Origin: Candidatus Bathyarchaeota archaeon
Lineage (GTDB): Archaea; Thermoproteota; Bathyarchaeia; 40CM-2-53-6; DTGE01
Direction: 5' to 3'
Length of the DNA stretch: 64,000 nt
Assembly: GCA_018396725.1 (NCBI GenBank)
Contig: JAGTRC010000004.1
Coordinates: forward strand, 36,010-100,009
Part shown: in pieces, positions 8,585 through 16,291 of the stretch
Layout of the letters: every line of letters begins with the position of its first letter
Numbering within the stretch: position 1 is the stretch's first letter
Program-made: the position numbers and the translations under genes
Notes under the pieces: generated by a model
Told to the model about the DNA's origin: nothing
Seen by the model: only the letters and a program-made list of their open reading frames with translations
Databases searched by the model: none

Positions 8585-9301
8585 ATGGTTGTTAAGGGTA
8601 GCCCGATAAAGCCTCCGATGCCCATAAAGGTTAAGGATCTAACAAACTTTGCGAGGCTCGTGCTGGCGCTTACGGATGGAAATCAGATAATATGGAGCAT
8701 AACCCGAGGATCCAAGAGGTATCTAGCATTCTTCACGGCCTACATGTACTGGAACGGGGACCTTCCAATCCTAGCCTACGTCGATGTGAGCGGGGAGGAC
8801 GGGGTTAAGCCCTTCCTCGCTTACAGGAGCGACTCCTCCGCTGGTGAGGAGATGAAGTTTCTGGGCGGGATGGATGATCCGAAGTATAAGTATGCTTCCC
8901 TGATAGAGCTCGAGGAGTGCCCTGAGCCCTTCCTGAAGGCCCTGGAGGGGAAGCCTGAAGTTCCCCATCCCCCCTTGAGGGTCCTCGTCAAGGATGGGAG
9001 GTCGATAATGCGATTGTTGCTGGCGATAACCCTGAGGGAGGGGACGAACTTCCCAATCTGGCATTTCGAGAGGAAAGGCTCCACGGTGATGGGCACGTTC
9101 ATCCCGTTCGAGCACTACTACGAGTCGGACGCCCTCCCGATGTTCATATACTTTAAGTCGAGGGTTCCTCCTGGAGGGGGCTTCCTGAAGTATCAGACAC
9201 TGGAGACCAGGGATGAACAGTTGACGTTCTCCAATAATACCCGTGACGTAAAGTACTTCTACGCTAAGATAGTGTCGGTTGAGGAGCTTCCCTTCATTTG
9301 A
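8585..9301 (+). CDS. Uncharacterised protein with two related halves
   Basis: A 238-residue soluble protein that I cannot assign to a family. The two halves look like a duplication. VKDLTNFARLVLALT near residue 17 followed by AYMYWNGDLPILAYVDV corresponds to VKDGRSIMRLLLAITLREG near residue 137 followed by HYYESDALPMFIYFK. Both copies thus share V-K-D, a hydrophobic helix, a basic patch and a D-(L/A)-P-(I/M) strand. The protein has no signal peptide, membrane segment or cysteine cluster. It lies 51 bases upstream of cobO on the same strand and may share its transcript. The start is ATG. Function is unknown. Confidence 0.7.
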   Translation: MVVKGSPIKPPMPIKVKDLTNFARLVLALTDGNQIIWSITRGSKRYLAFFTAYMYWNGDLPILAYVDVSGEDGVKPFLAYRSDSSAGEEMKFLGGMDDPKYKYASLIELEECPEPFLKALEGKPEVPHPPLRVLVKDGRSIMRLLLAITLREGTNFPIWHFERKGSTVMGTFIPFEHYYESDALPMFIYFKSRVPPGGGFLKYQTLETRDEQLTFSNNTRDVKYFYAKIVSVEELPFI

Positions 9302-9352
9302 AACCCTCCATATAGTTGGAGATGGTTCGGTCGAGATGGACGGGGAGCGGCT

Positions 9353-9862
9353 ATGGGATTCATATATCTTTACACAGGGAACGGGGCCGGGAAGACCACA
9401 AACGCCTTAGGCTTAGCCCTCAGAGCTGTGGGTCACGGCCTCAACGCCGTCATAATCCAGTTCATGAAGGGCAGGAAAGACATCGGGGAATATAAGGTGA
9501 AGGACCGCCTCAAGCCCCAATACGAGATATACCAGTTCGGCACCCCTGAACTCATAGACTTGAAATCCCCTAGCGAGTTGGACCGTAAAATGGCTGAAGA
9601 AGGGTTGAGGTTTGCGGAGGAGGCCTTAAGAAGGAAGCCTGCCCTGCTCGTCCTGGACGAGATAAACCTGGCGGTCTTCTGCGGCCTCCTGGAGGTGGAC
9701 GAGGTCCTCAGACTCCTCGATAAGATACCTGAGGAGACAACGGTCGTCTTAACCGGCAGATACGCCGTGAAGGAGCTCTACGATAGGGCGGACTTCGTGA
9801 ACGAGATCGTGGACGTTAAGCATCCACCGGAACTAGTTACGATGAAGGGGATACAATACTAA
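9353..9862 (+). CDS. cobO: Corrinoid (cobinamide/cob(I)yrinate) adenosyltransferase
   Basis: A 169-residue CobO/CobA/BtuR-type enzyme. It begins with the P-loop TGNGAGKTTNALGLALRA (residues about 7-24), then AVIIQFMKGRKDIGEY, and the Walker-B-like LVLDEINLAVFCGLL near residue 100. The enzyme transfers the 5'-deoxyadenosyl group of ATP to the cobalt of cob(I)inamide or cobyrinate a,c-diamide, making adenosylcorrinoids. The P-loop has A where many homologues have K (GNGKGKTT), a tolerated change in this family. No other cobalamin gene is in the window, so it may act in salvage. It follows the duplicated-half unknown protein by 51 bases. Confidence 0.9.
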   Translation: MGFIYLYTGNGAGKTTNALGLALRAVGHGLNAVIIQFMKGRKDIGEYKVKDRLKPQYEIYQFGTPELIDLKSPSELDRKMAEEGLRFAEEALRRKPALLVLDEINLAVFCGLLEVDEVLRLLDKIPEETTVVLTGRYAVKELYDRADFVNEIVDVKHPPELVTMKGIQY

Positions 9863-9936
9863 ACCCATCATCATAAAGTAAAAATTAAAATATCGGCGGC
9901 GCCCTCCAATCCCAGATGTTTCTCGTCTCCACTTTC

Positions 9937-10083
9937 TCAGCTGTTGTTCCAGAGCTCCTTCCTGAGCAGCTCCCTAACAGCCGTCCTAATGGCGGCGGAC
10001 CTGCTTTGATAGAAGCCCGCCTTTATTAATTCATCTATCCCCTCCACTAGGGCTTTAGGCAACTTAACGGTTACTAACCTCAT
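9937..10083 (-). CDS. Small ribbon-helix-helix (CopG/Arc-type) DNA-binding protein
   Basis: A short open frame of 48 codons on the minus strand. The product reads MRLVTVKLPKALVEGIDEL followed by IKAGFYQSRSAAIRTAVREL, then LRKELWNNS. This is a complete ribbon-helix-helix domain: beta strand LVTVKLP, helix A ALVEGIDELIKAGF, and helix B starting at SRSAAIRTAVREL. Such proteins dimerise and insert the strand into the DNA major groove, often as autorepressors. An AT-rich stretch lies about 35-50 bases upstream on the minus strand. It is divergent from rps25e, with a palindrome between them. No toxin partner is visible. Confidence 0.85.
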   Translation of the reverse strand: MRLVTVKLPKALVEGIDELIKAGFYQSRSAAIRTAVRELLRKELWNNS

Positions 10084-10256
10084 CTGCGAGCCCCAGGAGA
10101 GAATTAGATTGGGGCTTATTTTTTTAATATTTTGACGCCGATATAGTGAAAATCATCGGTTTAGAATCGGCCTAGTTTTCCATGAATCAGATGTTTAAGC
10201 AGCCCCTGTAACATCGCGGTTTCATGGGTTAGGTAAACCTTTTTATCGGTTCGCAC

Positions 10257-10271
10257 CCGGTTTATAACCGG
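10257..10271. promoter_or_regulatory. Palindrome in front of rps25e
   Basis: CCGGTT-TAT-AACCGG is a perfect six-base inverted repeat just before the TTG start at 10281. A TATA candidate (CCTTTTTATCGG, 10238-10249) lies further upstream, so the palindrome would fall at the transcription start. It could be an operator for the nearby ribbon-helix-helix protein; this is inference. Confidence 0.4.
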
Positions 10272-10280
10272 TGTGAAGCC

Positions 10281-10559
10281 TTGAGCGAACCCAAACCCGG
10301 TAAGAAGGGCAAGGTTAAGGCCGAGGAGGCTAAGAAGCCCTCCCGCGCCCGGGGAGGGTTAGGCCTCGACCTGGACGAGGGAGCCGTTTTAAGGGAGATG
10401 AGTAAGGTTAAGGCCATCACCCCATTCTCCATAGCTTCACAATACGATTTAAAGGTCAGCGCCGCTAAGGTTTTGCTCAGGAGGTTGGCCGAGAAGGGTC
10501 TAATAGAGGCCGTGGCGGGATGCTCTCGGATAAGGATCTATAAGGTTAAGGCTGCCTAA
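10281..10559 (+). CDS. rps25e: Ribosomal protein S25e (eS25)
   Basis: A 92-residue basic protein: a lysine/alanine-rich N-terminal tail (about 30 residues), then a winged-helix core with ITPFSIASQYDLKVSAAKVL and LLRRLAEKGLIEAV, ending RIRIYKVKAA. This matches archaeal/eukaryotic eS25 (pattern ITP..(V/I)AS.(Y/L).(V/I)..S.AK..LR.LE.KGLI). It is part of the small ribosomal subunit head near the E site. eS25 is absent from most Euryarchaeota and present in the TACK lineages, which is a useful taxonomic hint. The start is TTG. The stop overlaps the convergent cyclophilin-like gene by four bases. Confidence 0.88.
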   Translation: MSEPKPGKKGKVKAEEAKKPSRARGGLGLDLDEGAVLREMSKVKAITPFSIASQYDLKVSAAKVLLRRLAEKGLIEAVAGCSRIRIYKVKAA

Positions 10560-10927
10560 TTCGTCCTATCCACGATTATAACGGTGCCCTCGGCTGCCTC
10601 CCTGAATATCTCCAAGTTATCGATGATCCTCCCTATCAGGTTCACCGGGCTATAAGGCTGGGATTCGCCGTAGAATATGCATATGGCTGATCCCATGGGC
10701 CAATATGCCAACGCACCCTTCTCCACCTTACCCCGCGGCTTCTCCGGCCCCACCTTCACCGGGACCTCGAAGTAGACCTCCTCCTTCCATCGAGCTATCC
10801 GGCCGGAGAGGGGTAGGGAATCAACTATCTTCCCCACCGTCAACGGGGATAGAAACCTCTTAAGCTCCCCCTTAGCCACCCCTACCCCCTCCAACTCAAT
10901 CTTTACAGGTATTACAGCCCGCTCCAT
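10556..10927 (-). CDS. Cyclophilin-like fold protein (PF04126 type)
   Basis: About 123 residues from the ATG at 10927, which has GGAGG eight bases upstream; a GTG at 10948 would add seven residues. Conserved features are LPLSGRIARWKEEVYFEVPV in the middle and GALAYWPMGSAICIFYG in the C-terminal half, matching the small cyclophilin-like family (TM1367-like). These proteins have a cyclophilin beta-barrel but lack the residues for prolyl isomerase activity, and their function is unknown. It is the last gene of a minus-strand run with the aminotransferase and the wHTH protein. Confidence 0.8.
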   Translation of the reverse strand: MERAVIPVKIELEGVGVAKGELKRFLSPLTVGKIVDSLPLSGRIARWKEEVYFEVPVKVGPEKPRGKVEKGALAYWPMGSAICIFYGESQPYSPVNLIGRIIDNLEIFREAAEGTVIIVDRTN

Positions 10928-10994
10928 ATATGCATCCTCCATGAGCACTTTGAGGCGCAGGGGATCCTCCCATCTCCTACGGGCGACTCCGGAG

Positions 10995-12122
10995 TCATTT
11001 CGTCAACGATTTCTTTAAGGTTTTCGCTATGTAATCCAGGTCCTCCGGGGTAACCCTAGGATGCACCGGCAGGGAGATTACCTGGCTGGAGGCCTTCTCA
11101 GCGCTGGATAGTGTCCCCCTCCTGGATTCAGCCAGCCTTTTATAGTATGGGAGCAGATGGATGGGCGTGGGGTAGTATACGGCTGCCGACACCCTTCTGG
11201 CCCTTAGATACTCCACTATCTTGTTTCTCTTCCCTTTATTTGCCCCTCTAACCCTCACTGTGTATAGATGCCAGGCGTGAGCCTTATCTCCGGTTTCAAA
11301 CGGCAGTGCAAGCTTCTTAGCCTTTTCCAGCTTCTCGGTGAGGATGGCGGCGTTCTCCCTCCGCCTCTCTATGTTCTTGGGTAGTCTCTGAAGCTGGACG
11401 ATCCCCATGGCGGCCTGCATCTCGGTCATCCGGTAGTTGTGGCCCAGCCTCTCCACCCAGTATGGTTTGCTCTCCCCATGGGTCCTGATCATCCTCAAGG
11501 CCTCCGCCAGGTATTCATCATTCGTTGTGATCATACCTCCCTCCCCCGTCGTTACATGTTTGGATGCGTAGAAGCTGAAACAGGTCTGATGGGCTATCGC
11601 CCCTACACGCCTGTCTTTATAGGTGGCCCCGAGGGATTGGGCGGCATCCTCTATCACGCATATGTCCCTCTTCTCCGCCATCTCCAGTATCGGATCGATA
11701 TCCGCGGGTAGGCCGTAGAGGTCTACCGGTATTATCGCCTTGGTCTTACGGCTGAGGGCCTCCTCCACGGATTCAATGGTTATAGTATACGTTTCCTCGT
11801 CTATATCCGCGAATACAGGCCTCGCCCCCGTGAGCATGACCGCCTCCGCGGTGGCTGAGAAAGTGAAGGATGGGATTATCACCTCGTCTCCGGGACCCAC
11901 CCCCGCAGCCAATAGGGCGGCGTGGAGGGCTGCGGTACCGCTGGATACCGCCACGGCGTATTTAGCGCCCGTGTACTCGGCGAATCGCCGCTCAAACTCT
12001 ATGACCCTCGGGCCCATGCCGCTCTTATCGGTCAGTATGCCGCTCTGAAGCACCTCCGTGACCGCCCTGACCTCCTCCTCCCCTATTATAGGTTCATTTA
12101 TCTTGATGAGATCCCGCATCAT
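10995..12122 (-). CDS. DegT/DnrJ/EryC1/StrS-family PLP-dependent sugar aminotransferase
   Basis: A 375-residue aspartate-aminotransferase-fold enzyme. AVSSGTAALHAALLAAGVGPG (near residue 55) binds the PLP phosphate, DEVIIPSFTFSATAEAVMLTG follows, VIEDAAQSLGA holds the PLP-pyridine aspartate, and CFSFYASKHVTTGEGG (near 185) contains the Schiff-base lysine. Members transfer amino groups to nucleotide-activated keto-sugars for surface glycans. No other nucleotide-sugar gene is adjacent, so the substrate cannot be named. It is 47 bases upstream of the cyclophilin-like gene in transcription order and follows the wHTH gene by 27 bases, suggesting one operon. Confidence 0.92.
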   Translation of the reverse strand: MMRDLIKINEPIIGEEEVRAVTEVLQSGILTDKSGMGPRVIEFERRFAEYTGAKYAVAVSSGTAALHAALLAAGVGPGDEVIIPSFTFSATAEAVMLTGARPVFADIDEETYTITIESVEEALSRKTKAIIPVDLYGLPADIDPILEMAEKRDICVIEDAAQSLGATYKDRRVGAIAHQTCFSFYASKHVTTGEGGMITTNDEYLAEALRMIRTHGESKPYWVERLGHNYRMTEMQAAMGIVQLQRLPKNIERRRENAAILTEKLEKAKKLALPFETGDKAHAWHLYTVRVRGANKGKRNKIVEYLRARRVSAAVYYPTPIHLLPYYKRLAESRRGTLSSAEKASSQVISLPVHPRVTPEDLDYIAKTLKKSLTK

Positions 12123-12149
12123 CTACCCTTCCACACCTCCCGTCCCCCT

Positions 12150-12623
12150 TCATGTACCGCCTTGCGCCCTAAGCTTGGCCAGGATCTCATTCTCAACCCA
12201 TTGTATACCGGCCCCTGAAAGGGTGTAGCGTCCATCCTCGGAGACCAGCTTCCCCTCCTTCCTGAGCTCGCTGGCCCTAGCCCTAACGGCCTCAGCCCTT
12301 ATGGTCTTCCATCCCATCGTCATGACTTCAGCCAGCTCCCTATCGGAGAGCCTCCTCGGAGAAGAGGCGTATAGGAACAGGGCCAGGGCCTCCCTCGAGG
12401 TAACCTTATCAACGGGGATTACGAGGTAGGGCCTCCCATCCTCGGTCCTCTCCATGACGCCGTCAAGCCCCCTCGGGACAACCCTCTGATCCGATACGTA
12501 TTGGAGGCCCTGAACCACCGCCTCAAATAACCTCTCAAACTTCTCCTTCACGTATCCGAATTCCCCTTCAAGCTCAACCTCCACGTCTCCTCTCCTAAGC
12601 TTGAACCTCAACCTATCATCCAT
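12150..12623 (-). CDS. Uncharacterised protein with C-terminal winged-helix domain
   Basis: A 157-residue protein. The N-terminal 45 residues (LRFKLRRGDVEVELEGEFG, then YVKEKFERLFEAV) resemble a short domain repeated in many archaeal proteins of unknown role. Residues about 80-150 look like a winged helix: TSREALALFLYASSPRRLSD, then ELAEVMTMGWKTIRAEAV, then ELRKEGKLVSEDGRYTLSGAG. DNA binding is therefore plausible but not shown. It is first in a minus-strand group with the aminotransferase and the cyclophilin-like gene. No specific family is recognised. Confidence 0.7.
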   Translation of the reverse strand: MDDRLRFKLRRGDVEVELEGEFGYVKEKFERLFEAVVQGLQYVSDQRVVPRGLDGVMERTEDGRPYLVIPVDKVTSREALALFLYASSPRRLSDRELAEVMTMGWKTIRAEAVRARASELRKEGKLVSEDGRYTLSGAGIQWVENEILAKLRAQGGT

Positions 12624-12787
12624 TCAGCTCCAACCTTCAGAGCTCGAATAATACTCCTTAAATCCATATTCAGCCTCTTAAGTCTTAGGGGTGCGTCACC
12701 AATCCTCAGGCCTTTAAAAGGCCAAGGCTGGGACTTCGATTAGTCAAATATTTTAGAGAGTTATTGTTTAACATATAATGATCATGT

Positions 12788-12887
12788 GCGGCCGTAGTCT
12801 AGCCTGGCCTAGGACATCGGCCCCCCACGCCGACGCACCGACACCCGGGGAGAGCCGGTAACCCGGGTTCGAATCCCGGCGGCCGCA
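12788..12887 (+). tRNA. tRNA-Gly(CCC) with a 25-nt intron
   Basis: Acceptor GCGGCCG/CGGCCGC, T arm CCGGG-TTCGAAT-CCCGG, discriminator A, with CCA encoded at 12888-12890. The gene is 100 nt and 75 remain without the insert. Preferred reading: intron 12828-12852 at position 37/38. The precursor then has outer helix TCGGC/GCCGG, central helix CCCC/GGGG, and bulges CA^C and AG^A, with mature loop CCCCCAA. Weak point: little intron-internal pairing. Alternative: intron 12836-12860 in the variable loop, giving a very Gly-like 3' half but poor bulge-helix-bulge pairing. Both leave anticodon CCC and an unusual C at position 33. Confidence 0.8.
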
Positions 12888-12931
12888 CCAGACCTATCAT
12901 TCTTATATGGTTTCACCGCCTAGATTTATCG

Positions 12932-13444
12932 GTGTCCTCCATGGCTGATAGGCGTTGGATGCTCCTCTCCCTCGCATCCATCCTATCCCTGACCGGCATA
13001 GCTTTATGGTGCCTCAAAGCTCATCCCGGCACCTCATACTACGGGGAGCAGTTCATCATCGACGAGTGGCATCTCATACCCTTCATACAGTTTAAACCCA
13101 TCACCCTGATGGTTTACCTGGGCTTCCTCGCATGGGCCTCCTTCCTTGAGGGCGTTGAGGATCGGCTTAGATCCGCCGGCGAGGGCTTCATAAAGTTCGC
13201 GATGGTCCTATCCGCCCTGATATCTTTCGGCTCCCTATACGAATTGCTCTTTAACTTCTCCCTCTGGGGGGCGCTCATGGCGGCGACGGATGTGGTCAAC
13301 CCCGACATCCTGGTGAACAGGTTCCCCACGGCTGAGACGGCGGTATCCCTGGTCTACGCCAGCAAGCTGGTGTTGCTCACCTTCGCAACGTCGAGCTACA
13401 CCATATGCTTCATCCTAAGGATCCTCTGGAAGAGGCGGTCATAG
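12932..13444 (+). CDS. Uncharacterised membrane protein, about four transmembrane segments
   Basis: A 170-residue protein with hydrophobic segments at about 10-28 (LLSLASILSLTGIALWCL), 52-70 (PITLMVYLGFLAWASF), 88-112 (FAMVLSALISFGSLYELLF) and 140-165 (VYASKLVLLTFATSSYTICF), ending in a positively charged tail (LWKRRS). No motif identifies a family. The GTG at 12932 and the ATG at 12941 are both possible starts, differing by three residues. It stands alone, 40 bases after tRNA-Gly. Function unknown. Confidence 0.6.
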   Translation: MSSMADRRWMLLSLASILSLTGIALWCLKAHPGTSYYGEQFIIDEWHLIPFIQFKPITLMVYLGFLAWASFLEGVEDRLRSAGEGFIKFAMVLSALISFGSLYELLFNFSLWGALMAATDVVNPDILVNRFPTAETAVSLVYASKLVLLTFATSSYTICFILRILWKRRS

Positions 13445-13559
13445 CCATTTCATCCGGGAGAGCCGTGTGGTAGCATCATCCTGTATACCCGTAGGGCCGT
13501 GATCCCAAGAGTTGTCCATATACAATCCCCTCTATAGTTTAAAGCAACCTTTTTGGCAT

Positions 13560-13583
13560 TCTAATTAGAGAAATATATATAAT
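13560..13583 (+). promoter_or_regulatory. Promoter of the sulfhydrogenase operon with overlapping palindrome
   Basis: A strong TATA element (AAATATATATAATGG, 13571-13585) lies about 50-60 bases upstream of hydB. It is immediately preceded by the perfect ten-base palindrome TCTAATTAGA (13560-13569) in the position of the BRE. Binding there would block TFB/TBP, so it is a candidate operator; the regulator is unknown. Confidence 0.55.
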
Positions 13584-13633
13584 GGATGGCCTTCTACCTT
13601 AGTGAAAACCATGCTGGAACGGAGAGCTAAGAG

Positions 13634-14674
13634 ATGGATAAGGTCCTGAGGGAGGAAGAAATCAGCCATCTTGTGGAGGAGCTGATCTCCAGATATCAAG
13701 TCTTCGGACCTAAAAGGAAGGGTTCAGACCACGTCTTTGACGAGATCAGATCCAGCGATGAACTCGACCTATCCTATGTTACAACGATCCTCCCCCCGAA
13801 GAAGTTCCTCCTCCCCCAAAGGGAGAAGATCCTATCCTTCGGCCCCGGAGCCACTCCAGAAGAACCCAAGCCGCCGCGGAAGCAGCTGATATTCGGAATC
13901 CACTCATGCGATCTAAATGCAATCCTCATCCTAGATAAGGTATTCCTAGACAAATATCCGCTGCCCAGCTATGCGGAGAGGAGGAAGAACCTTGTCACGG
14001 TCGCCTTAACATGCACCGAAGTGGATCGCGCCTGCTTCTGCTCCTCGATGGGGACGGGGCCCTCCCCGGATCAGGGATACGACCTCCTCCTCACCCGGCT
14101 AGGGGGCCGATACCTCGCGGAGGCGGGCAGCCCGGAGGGCGAGGAGATCTTGAACTTAGTTGAAGGCGAGGAGGCTGAACCTAAAGATTACGAGGCCAAA
14201 CACAGGCTCATAGAGGAGGTGAGGGGAAAGTTCAGGAAGAGGGTTGATACAGAGGGGCTGCCCGAGGTCATCGGGGAGAGCCTCCAACACGGGATATGGG
14301 ATGAGCTTGGAGAGATCTGCCTCGCATGCGCCCAATGCGTCATGTCCTGCCCCACATGTTACTGCTTCGACGTCAGGGATAGGCTGGAGCTCAACCTTAA
14401 AGAGGGTTTCAGGTTTAAAGAGTGGGATTCATGCCTCCTACTCGAGTTCGCAGAGGTGGCCCTGGGCGGAAACTTCAGGGGCAGCAGGGCTGCGAGGATA
14501 AGGCAGTTTATAGGCCATAACCTAGGCTGGGGAGGGGGATGCCAATACGAAGCCCTGGATGGAATGTTCAAGTGCGTGGGGTGCGGCAGATGCATCAGGG
14601 TGTGCCCCGTCCATATAGACTTAACCGATGCAGCGGCTAGATTGAGGGGTGAGATAGTTGCAAAATCCGTATAG
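13634..14674 (+). CDS. hydB: Sulfhydrogenase beta subunit, Fe-S electron-transfer protein
   Basis: A 346-residue protein of the HydB/AsrA family. The C-terminal third carries two ferredoxin-like cysteine sets: CLACAQCVMSCPTC (about residues 222-235) and CVGCGRCIRVCP (about 315-326). The upstream GIHSCDLNAI and ACFCSSMGTGP segments are family hallmarks. In Pyrococcus-type sulfhydrogenase this subunit passes electrons between the gamma (flavin) and delta (small hydrogenase) subunits. It is the first gene of a tightly packed hydB-G-D-A operon, overlapping hydG by 17 bases. The ATG is downstream of a clear TATA box; no strong Shine-Dalgarno is seen. Confidence 0.92.
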   Translation: MDKVLREEEISHLVEELISRYQVFGPKRKGSDHVFDEIRSSDELDLSYVTTILPPKKFLLPQREKILSFGPGATPEEPKPPRKQLIFGIHSCDLNAILILDKVFLDKYPLPSYAERRKNLVTVALTCTEVDRACFCSSMGTGPSPDQGYDLLLTRLGGRYLAEAGSPEGEEILNLVEGEEAEPKDYEAKHRLIEEVRGKFRKRVDTEGLPEVIGESLQHGIWDELGEICLACAQCVMSCPTCYCFDVRDRLELNLKEGFRFKEWDSCLLLEFAEVALGGNFRGSRAARIRQFIGHNLGWGGGCQYEALDGMFKCVGCGRCIRVCPVHIDLTDAAARLRGEIVAKSV

Positions 14675-15494
14675 GCCTATCCCTGCGAGGATCGATAGGA
14701 TAGTGAGGGTTCGGAGGGACGTGAAGACTTATACCCTATCCCTCCTAAACGCGGAAGATGAGGCTTTTCAACCCGTAGAACCGGGGCAGTTCATAATGAT
14801 CTCGGTTCCAGGACTCGGGGAGGCTGCTTTCTCCGTCAGTTCGTGGAACAGCGAGGGCAGGGTCTTCGACACGACTATTAGGAGGGTGGGCCGTCTAACC
14901 TCATATCTTGACGGGCTCAGCGAGGGAGATGAGGTGGGGGTTAGAGGACCTTACGGTAGGGGATGGCCCCTGAAGGAGTCTGAGGGCAAGGATATACTCC
15001 TGATAGCAGGGGGGATAGGCCTAGCCCCGTTGAAGCCCGTGATCTCCTACATAGCCCATAACAGGGAGAGATATGGGTTGCTCGAGATCCTATACGGAGC
15101 CAGGACGCCCGACGAACTAATATTCATGGATGAGTACGATGCGTGGAGGAGGATTAAGGATACCATCCTGAGGTTGACGGTTGACATGGTGCCGAAAGGG
15201 GTGATCTGGGACTATAACGTGGGGCTCGTCCCAATCCTCATAGAGGATGTGGAGGTGAGGCCTGAGGGCTCCGAGGTCATGGTATGCGGGCCGGAGGTAA
15301 TGATGCACTTCGTCGTCAAAGCTCTGACTTCACGGGGGTTCAGCGAGGATCAGATATATCTATCCCTGGAGAGGAGGATGAAATGCGGGATAGGACAATG
15401 CGGCCATTGCCAAATAGGCTCCAAATACGTCTGCAGAGATGGACCTGTATTCTCATATGCTGAGATCATGGGCCTACCCGACGTCAACATTTGA
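14658..15494 (+). CDS. hydG: Sulfhydrogenase gamma subunit, FAD/NAD(P)-binding
   Basis: A 278-residue ferredoxin-NADP reductase-type protein. AAFSVSSWNS is the FAD-binding RxxS-like region, ILLIAGGIGLAPLKPVISY the NAD(P)-binding GGxG element, YGARTPDELIFMDEY the conserved downstream loop, and CGIGQCGHCQIGSKYVC near the C-terminus binds a [2Fe-2S] cluster. It exchanges electrons with NAD(P)H. The TTG start lies inside the end of hydB (17-base overlap), showing translational coupling. With the beta subunit it forms the sulfur/polysulfide and NADPH-reacting half of the enzyme. Not to be confused with the unrelated bacterial [FeFe]-hydrogenase maturase of the same name. Confidence 0.92.
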   Translation: MQNPYRPIPARIDRIVRVRRDVKTYTLSLLNAEDEAFQPVEPGQFIMISVPGLGEAAFSVSSWNSEGRVFDTTIRRVGRLTSYLDGLSEGDEVGVRGPYGRGWPLKESEGKDILLIAGGIGLAPLKPVISYIAHNRERYGLLEILYGARTPDELIFMDEYDAWRRIKDTILRLTVDMVPKGVIWDYNVGLVPILIEDVEVRPEGSEVMVCGPEVMMHFVVKALTSRGFSEDQIYLSLERRMKCGIGQCGHCQIGSKYVCRDGPVFSYAEIMGLPDVNI

Positions 15495-15509
15495 GGAGGG
15501 GTTAGACAG

Positions 15510-16289
15510 ATGAGAGATAAGCTGAAGATAGCTGTGGTGAAGATGACCGGCTGCGCTGGGTGCCAGATGGAGTTCCTCCGCCTGGAGGAGGAGTTCATGG
15601 ATCTGCTTGAAAAAGTGGATATAGAATACTTCGTAATGGCGAAGCGTGAAAACCATCCAGGCCCCTACGATCTAGTCTTCATAGAGGGCTCCGTATCAAC
15701 CCCTAGGGAGCTCGAGGAGTTGAGGGAGCTCAGGAGGCGGAGCGAGATCCTCGTGGCGTTCGGGGACTGTGCATGCACCGGCTGCATCCCTTCCATCCTG
15801 AACTGGGTCCCACCCATAGTCTCATCGAGGGTCTACGAAGACTTCACAGCCATACATTCGAGGAAGGAGTCCTTCCAGAGGATCATCCCTCTAGCCGAGT
15901 TCGTGGAGGTGGACGTGCACCTACGCGGCTGTCCACCCCATAAGGATACTATCCTGGAGGTTTTGAAGGCGGGGCTCTTAGGGGTTAAGCCTTGGCTGAG
16001 GCTCCACCCGGTGTGCGTGGAATGTAAATTGAAGGAGAACGGCTGCCTGCTCACATCGGAACATAGGCCGTGTATGGGGCCAGTCACAGCCGCCGGCTGC
16101 GGCGCCATATGTCCATCCGTGGGGAGGATATGCGAGGGATGCTACGGCCCCATGAGCGACGCTAACCCCGAATCCCTAGCCAGGGTGTTCATGGAGGAAT
16201 GCGGCCTCTCGAAGGATGAGGTGGTGAGGAAGTTCCGTAAATACGCGGGGGCCGCCCGGGCCTTCCTCAAAGTGGCGGGTGGTGGTTAG
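15510..16289 (+). CDS. hydD: Group 3b [NiFe]-hydrogenase small (delta) subunit
   Basis: A 259-residue small subunit. The proximal cluster is bound by the N-terminal KMTGCAGCQMEFL (CxxC), GDCACTGCIPS in the middle and RGCPPHKD further on; the C-terminal CVECKLKENGCLL and GAICPSVGRICEGCYGPM supply additional cluster cysteines. This matches F420-non-reducing and sulfhydrogenase small subunits. It has no twin-arginine signal, so the enzyme is cytoplasmic. A clear GAGGAGGGG ribosome-binding site precedes the ATG. The gene lies between hydG and hydA, and the hydA start follows after two bases. Confidence 0.93.
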   Translation: MRDKLKIAVVKMTGCAGCQMEFLRLEEEFMDLLEKVDIEYFVMAKRENHPGPYDLVFIEGSVSTPRELEELRELRRRSEILVAFGDCACTGCIPSILNWVPPIVSSRVYEDFTAIHSRKESFQRIIPLAEFVEVDVHLRGCPPHKDTILEVLKAGLLGVKPWLRLHPVCVECKLKENGCLLTSEHRPCMGPVTAAGCGAICPSVGRICEGCYGPMSDANPESLARVFMEECGLSKDEVVRKFRKYAGAARAFLKVAGGG

Positions 16290-16291
16290 CC

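Noticed and set aside
12788..12890. Reading the extra bases of tRNA-Gly as a long variable arm (class II tRNA)
   Set aside because: The anticodon CCC and the acceptor are Gly-like, and Gly tRNAs have short variable loops. Removing 25 nt gives a normal 75-nt tRNA.
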